A stretch of DNA of 64,000 nucleotides from an uncultured bacterium (lineage in GTDB: Bacteria > Bacillota > Clostridia > Oscillospirales > Oscillospiraceae), in assembly GCA_948469375.1 (NCBI GenBank), contig CAOKLO010000004.1, forward strand, positions 1 to 64,000, read 5' to 3'. The first letter of the stretch is position 1; every line of letters begins with the position of its first letter. Under the pieces are notes generated by a model. That model ran no database searches and was not told where the DNA came from. It saw only the letters and a list, made by a program, of their open reading frames with translations. Below are positions 58,983-64,000 of this stretch, piece by piece. Both the position numbers and the translations under genes were made by a program.

Positions 58983-60873
58983 TTCAATGCGTGAATATCT
59001 GCCCATTCTCCTGGTAGGGTCCATCATCTGGGTGTTTTCCCTGATCTTCCTCCTGGCCTGGCGGCGGGAGAGCCGTGACAAAACTGCCCCGGACTTTGAC
59101 CGCCACATCCCGGACAGTGAGATCTTCCGGAGGCTGGCCAAGTATGCCGCGCCCTACAAGAAGCAGTTTCTGCTGGTGCTGGTCATCATGCTCCTGTCCA
59201 TCACCTACGACCTGGCCGCTCCCCTCATCATTGGCCGGGTGGAGGGGCTAATCAAGGACCATTTCGAGCCGCCAGTCCTCCTGCGCTGGGTGGCGCTGTA
59301 TGCCGGTATACTCATTGTGGCGCTGGTCTGCACCTATTTTCAGTCCATTATCCTACAAAAGACGGGGCAGAAAATCCTCTCCGCCCTCCGTCAAGACCTG
59401 TTCACCCACATCGAGAGCCTGTCCCACAACCAGCTCAACAGCATCCCCGTGGGCAAGCTGGTCACACGGGTGGCCAACGACACCAACGCCATCTCCCAGA
59501 TGTTTACCAATGTTCTGGTGGCCATGGCAAAAAATGCGTTTATTGTGGTGGGCGTGATGATTGCCATGTTCGCCCTCAACCTGTCCCTGACGCTGGCATT
59601 TTTGTGCTTCGCTCCCTTTCTGGTGCTGTTTACGGTCATCTTCCGCAAGTTCACCCGGAAGGTATACCGGGTGGTGAAGGACCGCACCACCGACATCAAC
59701 ACCTATCTTTCCGAAAACCTGTCCGGCATTAAGATCACCCAGATTTTCAACCAGGAGGAGCGCAAGCGGGAGGAGTTCTTCGCCAAGAGTGAGAGCTTGA
59801 AACGGGCCAAGCAGAATCAGATTTTCGTGTTCAGTATTTTCCGGCCGATGGTGTACATGCTTTACATCTCCTCCGTGCTGTGCCTGCTCTATCTGGGCGG
59901 CAAGGGGTATATCCAGAACACCACCTTTCTGGGACAGGTGATTACCAGCGAGACCATCGTCACCTTTTATCTCTATATCGAGAAGTTCTTCAACCCCATC
60001 CAGACCCTGGCCGAGCAGTTCAACCAGCTCCAGTCGGCCCTGGCCTCGGCGGAGAAGATTTTCACCGTCTTTGATTTGGTCCCCGAGGTGGTGGACGGGC
60101 CGGACGCCGTAGAGCTGGACCACATCCGGGGGGAAATTGAGTTCAAGGACGTGTGGTTTGCCTACGAGCCGGGGGAGTGGGTGCTCAAGGGCGTGTCCTT
60201 TCATGTGGCGGCCAAGCAGACCGCCGCCTTTGTGGGGGCCACCGGGTCGGGCAAGACCACCATTTTGTCCCTCATCTGCCGGAACTACGATATCCAGAAG
60301 GGGCAGATTTTGATTGACGGCGTGGACATCCGGCACATTAGGATTTCCTCCCTCCGCCGCCACTTCGGGCAGATGCTTCAGGACGTGTTCCTGTTTTCCG
60401 GCACCATCCGCAGCAACATCGCGCTCCGGGAGGAGGGCTTCACCGACCAGCAGATTTGGGACGCCTGCCGTTACGTCAACGCCGACTCCTTCATCGGCAG
60501 GCTGGACCAGGGGCTGGACGAGGAGGTCCGGGAGCGGGGAGCCAACTTCTCCGCCGGACAGCGTCAGCTGCTGAGCTTCGTGCGCACCATCATCCACCGG
60601 CCCGCCGTCATGATTCTGGACGAGGCCACCGCCAACATCGACACGGAGACGGAGCTTCTCATTCAGGACTCCCTGGAGAAGATGAAGAACATCGGCACCA
60701 TGCTCATCGTGGCCCACCGGCTGTCCACCATCCAGCACGCGGACCAGATCATCGTGCTCTCCCACGGGGAGATTCTGGAGCAGGGCACCCACCGGGAGCT
60801 GCTGGCCCTCAAGGGGCGGTACTTCCAGCTCTACACCCTGCAATTCAACAAGGAAAAGCTGCTGGGGGCATAG
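58975..60873 (+). CDS. Heterodimeric ABC exporter, catalytic subunit
   Basis: A 632-residue half-transporter with an extra N-terminal TM helix (about 10-28), six exporter helices (about 65-360) and an NBD (about 390-625). Walker A is GATGSGKTT and Walker B VMILDEATANID is canonical, but the signature reads FSAGQRQ instead of LSGGQ. This pairs with the degenerate Walker B of the partner to form the non-hydrolytic site, a consistent heterodimer pattern. GGAGGG precedes the ATG. A pyrimidine/purine hairpin follows the stop. Confidence 0.92.
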   Translation: MPDSMREYLPILLVGSIIWVFSLIFLLAWRRESRDKTAPDFDRHIPDSEIFRRLAKYAAPYKKQFLLVLVIMLLSITYDLAAPLIIGRVEGLIKDHFEPPVLLRWVALYAGILIVALVCTYFQSIILQKTGQKILSALRQDLFTHIESLSHNQLNSIPVGKLVTRVANDTNAISQMFTNVLVAMAKNAFIVVGVMIAMFALNLSLTLAFLCFAPFLVLFTVIFRKFTRKVYRVVKDRTTDINTYLSENLSGIKITQIFNQEERKREEFFAKSESLKRAKQNQIFVFSIFRPMVYMLYISSVLCLLYLGGKGYIQNTTFLGQVITSETIVTFYLYIEKFFNPIQTLAEQFNQLQSALASAEKIFTVFDLVPEVVDGPDAVELDHIRGEIEFKDVWFAYEPGEWVLKGVSFHVAAKQTAAFVGATGSGKTTILSLICRNYDIQKGQILIDGVDIRHIRISSLRRHFGQMLQDVFLFSGTIRSNIALREEGFTDQQIWDACRYVNADSFIGRLDQGLDEEVRERGANFSAGQRQLLSFVRTIIHRPAVMILDEATANIDTETELLIQDSLEKMKNIGTMLIVAHRLSTIQHADQIIVLSHGEILEQGTHRELLALKGRYFQLYTLQFNKEKLLGA

Positions 60874-60944
60874 TGCCTCCGGCGGCTTCCTTTTTCTTTG
60901 AAAGGAAAAAGGAGGCAAAAAAGAAACTGTTAGACTTCTTTGCC

Positions 60945-61003
60945 TTGACAAGGCTCTTCGTCTATGCTACTATATTTTTAGCAATAGCAAAAAATATAGT
61001 AGC
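60945..61003 (+). promoter_or_regulatory. Promoter with perfect 14-bp dyad (PadR-type operator)
   Basis: TTGACA (60945-60950), 17-bp spacer, TACTAT (60968-60973). A perfect inverted repeat with arms GCTACTATATTTTT (60966-60979 and 60990-61003) overlaps the -10 and start. PadR proteins bind such AT-rich dyads; the PadR gene is the second gene of this transcript. Confidence 0.72.
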
Positions 61004-61020
61004 GAAAGGAGCGCTATTCC

Positions 61021-61854
61021 ATGAAAGCAGATTACATGACCCGGCTGGAGCGCTGGGCCCGGTGGATGCTCCCCCGGCAGGAGGCGGAAGACGTGCTGGC
61101 CGACTACCGGGACATTGTGGGCAGCCCGCCCCGGCCGGAGGAGGAGCTTCTTCGGGACCTGGGCAAGCCCCGGAGCGTTATTCGGCCCCTGGCCCAGCCC
61201 AGGCAGTACCGGACCTGGCTGGCGGCGTTCGCCGTGATGGCCGCCTGCCTCCTGATTCCGGCGTACAGTCCGCTGCCCGGCGGACTGTACTTCGTGTGGT
61301 TTAATATGTTTGTCTCCGATATCCCCGGCTTCACCTTCTGCCGCTTCTTTTTGATTGTTGGAGCGGCGGTGTCCCTGGTCTGGTTCCGGCCCCGGAAGGG
61401 GGAGGCGAAAGCGCCCCTTCCCCGGGCCGTTCCCATCGCCCTGGCGGTGCTGCTGGCGTTCATGGCGCTGGTGTGGTGGGCCTTCTGGCAGCTGACCTTG
61501 TACCCCGGAGGCGCGCTGGTAAATCCGATCCTCCACCTTCCTTTTGGGTTCTGGTGGCCTCTGAGCGACGTCTATGTGGGTGGGAACCTCCTCATGCTCC
61601 TGCTGGAGTGCGCCGCCGTCCCGCTGATGATTCTGGGCGCTGCCGCCCTGGTGAAGGCCCGCGTCCGCGACCGCCGCTGGCGGGCGGTGTATTTCCTCAG
61701 CCTGTCGGCGATGATGCTGGCATTCGCCGTGCTGGCCCTGCTGACCAGCATGGACGTCAGCTCAGCGCCGGACACCTGGTGGCTGTATACCCGGCAGGCC
61801 TGCATTGAAATCACAGCCATCGCCCTCCTCGGAACGGGGGTCTCCCTATGCTGA
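61021..61854 (+). CDS. Membrane protein with HAAS-like N-terminus
   Basis: A 277-residue protein. Residues 1-58 form a soluble helical region (LERWARWMLPRQEAEDVLADYRDIV..., ELLRDLGKPRSVIRPL) like the HAAS/DUF1700 domain found next to PadR regulators, followed by six hydrophobic helices (about 68-85, 97-122, 135-155, 180-205, 222-242, 255-275). HAAS proteins are thought to be PadR-linked membrane partners with a possible signalling role. A ribosome binding site GAAAGGAG precedes the ATG. The padR gene overlaps its end by seven bases. Usually padR comes first; here the order is reversed. Confidence 0.75.
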   Translation: MKADYMTRLERWARWMLPRQEAEDVLADYRDIVGSPPRPEEELLRDLGKPRSVIRPLAQPRQYRTWLAAFAVMAACLLIPAYSPLPGGLYFVWFNMFVSDIPGFTFCRFFLIVGAAVSLVWFRPRKGEAKAPLPRAVPIALAVLLAFMALVWWAFWQLTLYPGGALVNPILHLPFGFWWPLSDVYVGGNLLMLLLECAAVPLMILGAAALVKARVRDRRWRAVYFLSLSAMMLAFAVLALLTSMDVSSAPDTWWLYTRQACIEITAIALLGTGVSLC

Positions 61855-62150
61855 AAAAGGACCTCATTGAGCTGTGCCTGCTCCACCTGCTCTCCCAGGG
61901 GGACCAATACGGCTATGATTTGCTGAAAAAGCTCCGCGCCGCCTTCCCCGGCACCCAGGAAAGCGCCGTCTACGCCCTTCTCCGGGGCCTGTGCCGGGAC
62001 GGGTATCTGGACCAGTACACAGGCGCCACCTCCGACGGCCCCGCCCGGAAATACTACCGCCTGACGGACCACGGCATGGGCCGGTACGGCGAGCTGTTCA
62101 AGCAGTGGCGCGCCTTCATGGACGCGCTGGCGGAGCTGGGACTCAAATAG
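61848..62150 (+). CDS. PadR-family transcriptional regulator
   Basis: A 100-residue short-form PadR protein: winged helix with LLSQGDQYGYDLLKKL, ESAVYALLRGLCRDGYLDQY and wing PARKYYRLTDHG, then one C-terminal dimerisation helix. It probably represses its own operon through the dyad at 60966-61003. Translation is coupled to the upstream membrane-protein gene. The inducer is unknown. Confidence 0.92.
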   Translation: MLKKDLIELCLLHLLSQGDQYGYDLLKKLRAAFPGTQESAVYALLRGLCRDGYLDQYTGATSDGPARKYYRLTDHGMGRYGELFKQWRAFMDALAELGLK

Positions 62151-62161
62151 CCCGGCCACAA

Positions 62162-62195
62162 AAGCGGCCCCGGGATACTCCTCCCAGGGCCGCTT
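62162..62195. terminator. Bidirectional terminator
   Basis: AAGCGGCCC (62162-62170) pairs with GGGCCGCTT (62187-62195), with an inner CGGG/CCCA-type extension, between convergent padR and the kinase gene. Confidence 0.7.
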
Positions 62196-62202
62196 GAGCT
62201 TT

Positions 62203-63300
62203 TCATAGATACCGGGCCATCATCTCGTTGAGCTGGTCCCAGCAGCCCTCCATGTCCGCCACCAGCTTGCATTGGGTGCGGGCCCGGTCCAGGTTCTGCC
62301 CCGGGCGGCTGATGCGGAAATAGCGGTCCCCCTCCAGATAGTCGGTGAGGAAGCGGATGCCGCATTCCAGAGTCATCAGCTTGGCTCCCCAGGGGAAAAG
62401 GCGGATTTCCGCCCCAGTGAGGGCCTCCCCCGCCTCCTTCAGAAAGGCGGCGGTATAGGTCTCGAACAGTCCCGCGTCAAAGCTCACCTTGGACAAGTCC
62501 GGCTCGTCCTCGGCGCTGTGGTTGGCCCCGAAGCGGATGGAGTCGCCGAAATCGTTGATAACCAGACCGGGCATGACGGTATCCAGGTCAATGACGCACA
62601 GGGCTTCTCCGGTATCCTCGTCCATGAGCACGTTGTTCAGCTTGGTGTCGTTGTGGGTCACCCGCAGGGGAAGCTCCCCCACCCGCAGGGCGTCCAGCGC
62701 GACGGAGCAGTCCCGCTCCCGGGCCAGCATAAACGCGATGTCCTCCCGGCACTCCCTGACCCGGCCCAGCGGGTCGGCGGCCACGGCGTTTTTCAGCAGC
62801 TGAAGCCGGTTTTCCGTGTCGTGGAACCGGGGAATGGTCTCGTGGAGAGTGTCGGCGGGGTAGTCGCGCAGCAGCTGCTGAAACCGCCCGAAGGCCCGCC
62901 CGGAGGCGGCGAACAGCTCCGGCGTGCCCGCCGTTTGGTGGCATACCGTCCCCTCCACGTAGAGGAACGACCGCCATACAGTGCCTGCGCTGTCGGTGAA
63001 GCAGGCCCCGCCGTCCCGGGTATGGACCACCGTCAGGGTCTCCCGCCGAGGGTCGCCCCCCTGCCGGGAGATTTCCCGGGCCAGATATTCTGTGATGTTC
63101 ACCACGTTTTCCATCAGCTGCTCCGGCGCGTGAAAGGCCACCGGACTCACCCGCTGGAGGATGAAGCGCCCGCTCCGTCCGGCACTCACCAGAAAGGTGT
63201 CGTTGATGTGCCCCTCGCCGAATCGAACGGCCTGCGTTCCGGGGCCGGAAAAGTCAAAGGCCGCCAGGGCCTCGTTCAGGGTCTGCTCTGCCTGGATCAT
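62203..63300 (-). CDS. nahK: N-acetylhexosamine 1-kinase-like phosphotransferase
   Basis: A 365-residue aminoglycoside-phosphotransferase-fold kinase. The motif LRVTHNDTKLNNVLMDE with catalytic Asp, then CVIDLDTVMPGLVINDFGD and SIRFGANHS, closely follow bifidobacterial NahK, which phosphorylates GlcNAc/GalNAc at C1 in the lacto-N-biose/galacto-N-biose pathway. Older annotations call such proteins mucin desulfatase. The N-terminal GEGHINDTFLV nucleotide loop is normal. GGAGG precedes the ATG. It follows the AraC gene by 40 bases, with a short hairpin between. GlnA-type phosphorylase is not in view, so the exact sugar is open. Confidence 0.82.
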   Translation of the reverse strand: MIQAEQTLNEALAAFDFSGPGTQAVRFGEGHINDTFLVSAGRSGRFILQRVSPVAFHAPEQLMENVVNITEYLAREISRQGGDPRRETLTVVHTRDGGACFTDSAGTVWRSFLYVEGTVCHQTAGTPELFAASGRAFGRFQQLLRDYPADTLHETIPRFHDTENRLQLLKNAVAADPLGRVRECREDIAFMLARERDCSVALDALRVGELPLRVTHNDTKLNNVLMDEDTGEALCVIDLDTVMPGLVINDFGDSIRFGANHSAEDEPDLSKVSFDAGLFETYTAAFLKEAGEALTGAEIRLFPWGAKLMTLECGIRFLTDYLEGDRYFRISRPGQNLDRARTQCKLVADMEGCWDQLNEMMARYL

Positions 63301-63316
63301 GGTAATTCCTCCCTCA

Positions 63317-63342
63317 CGCCGGGTCCGCCCGGCGGTTTTTTT
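63317..63342 (+). terminator. Hairpin between araC-type gene and the kinase gene
   Basis: CGCCGGG (63317-63323) pairs with 63328-63334, followed on the plus strand by seven T. Read on the minus strand it is an intercistronic hairpin just before the kinase ribosome binding site. Confidence 0.5.
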
Positions 63343-64000
63343 ATGGCTGTCTGCCCATGGCCCCCCGGTGGCCCCGGCGGTACTCCATGGGACTCATCCC
63401 CTCCAGCCGCCGAAAGCTCTGAGAAAAGTAGCTCAGGGATGAAAAGCCCAAGACCTGGGCAATTTGAGACAACGTGTGGTCTGTTTCCGCCAGCAGGAAC
63501 CGGCTCTCCCGGATACGCCGGGAAATCAGGTAGCTGATGGGCGACGTGCCGAACTCCTTCCGAAAGGCGTGGGACAGATAATACTTGTTGATGTGTGCCA
63601 GTCCCGCCAGCTGGTCCAGGGTGAGATTTTCCTTGAAGTGGTTGTCGATATACTGCCGCACCAGGTTGCACTCCCGGCTGGTGCCGGGGAGGGCGGGGGC
63701 GGCCCCGGACAGGGCGAAGTCGTCCCGCCGCCGCAGGCGCAGCAGAATGACCTCCAGCAGCCTCTGGCAGATCTCGTCGCAGCCGGGCTGAGGCTCCCGG
63801 CTCTCCTGGATCAGGGTGCGCAGGCAGCCGGACACCGCGTCCTCCGCAAACAGGTGGAGCAGGGCGCAGCCGCTACCGCCGGTGACGGTCTCCAGCCCCT
63901 CCAGTCCCAGCACCACGTACTCCATGGGGCTTCCGTTCTGGCTGGTCTCGGTGTGGCGGACCCCCGGCTCCACCACCACCAGGTCGTTGATGGCCACGGG
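63341..64000 (-). CDS. AraC-family regulator, N-terminus cut by window edge
   Basis: At least 219 codons are visible; the frame is open to the window end, so the true start lies outside. The visible N-terminal part is a cupin-like sensor (NDLVVVEPGVRHTET, MEYVVLGLEGLE) and the last 100 residues a double-HTH AraC domain (RQYIDNHFKENLTLDQLAGLAHINKYY..., FGTSPISYLISRRI, LGFSSLSYFSQSFRRLEGMSP). It probably controls the adjoining N-acetylhexosamine kinase and sugar uptake genes beyond the edge. Confidence 0.88.
   Translation of the reverse strand, partial: PVAINDLVVVEPGVRHTETSQNGSPMEYVVLGLEGLETVTGGSGCALLHLFAEDAVSGCLRTLIQESREPQPGCDEICQRLLEVILLRLRRRDDFALSGAAPALPGTSRECNLVRQYIDNHFKENLTLDQLAGLAHINKYYLSHAFRKEFGTSPISYLISRRIRESRFLLAETDHTLSQIAQVLGFSSLSYFSQSFRRLEGMSPMEYRRGHRGAMGRQP

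Overview
This is a GC-rich, gene-dense chromosomal window from a spore-forming, Gram-positive clostridium, most like the gut Oscillospirales (Flavonifractor/Lawsonibacter/Intestinimonas type). The evidence is spmA/spmB, a SpoVT/AbrB-type regulator with a zinc ribbon, a GerM-like lipoprotein and a DacF-type carboxypeptidase (sporulation), AGGAGG-type ribosome binding sites, Firmicute TTGACA/TATAAT promoters, the murB-rapZ-glmR(yvcK)-whiA-dnaE block, and T-box and TPP riboswitches. The genus is an inference. I found no rRNA, tRNA, CRISPR array, insertion sequence, prophage or replication origin.

Layout. 1-6.6 kb: start of a MerR gene, metY, and an operon comEA-like / response regulator / histidine kinase / GerMN lipoprotein, divergent from dacF. 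6.6-10.4 kb: two ECF-transporter S components (one next to a MocR regulator, one QueT with a structured leader) and a TipA-like MerR regulator. 10.4-17 kb: an EF-G paralogue, an unknown protein, an acetyltransferase, spmA-spmB, abrB, rsmI. 17-21.4 kb: a MerR-RDD membrane fusion regulator, tex, a C_GCAxxG_C_C protein. 21.5-25 kb: a TrpXYZ-like ABC importer behind a T-box. 25-32 kb: a metallo-beta-lactamase-fold hydrolase, hybrid histidine kinase, flavin reductase/HxlR/flavodoxin-type reductase, and a c-di-GMP pair (PilZ and REC-GGDEF). 32.8-39.2 kb: galacturonate locus (TRAP transporter, decayed lacI, uxaA, uxaB). 39.3-40.2 kb: TPP riboswitch and thiN. 40.3-44.7 kb: GH2 beta-galactosidase and cardiolipin synthase. 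44.7-52.3 kb: dnaE, a small membrane protein, whiA, glmR, rapZ, murB. 52.4-64 kb: a Cys-rich unknown, alpha/beta hydrolase, CAT-like acetyltransferase, ptsI, a heterodimeric ABC exporter, a membrane protein/PadR pair, and an N-acetylhexosamine kinase with an AraC regulator.

How parts work together. TRAP uptake plus UxaB and UxaA would take galacturonate-derived tagaturonate to 2-keto-3-deoxygluconate, but the local LacI repressor is broken. LacZ and the NahK-like kinase fit growth on galactosides and host amino sugars. Several genes are controlled by RNA: a Trp-type T-box (transporter), a TPP riboswitch with terminator (thiN), and a probable preQ1 switch that can hide the queT ribosome binding site.

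Most unusual signals: a MocR regulator whose PLP lysine is replaced by arginine; a MerR DNA-binding domain fused to an RDD membrane domain with its own 19-bp-spacer MerR promoter; and several promoters with operator-like boxes that drive only a short stretch ending in a terminator (6449-6637 and 21526-21657), which are small-RNA candidates or remnants of lost genes.
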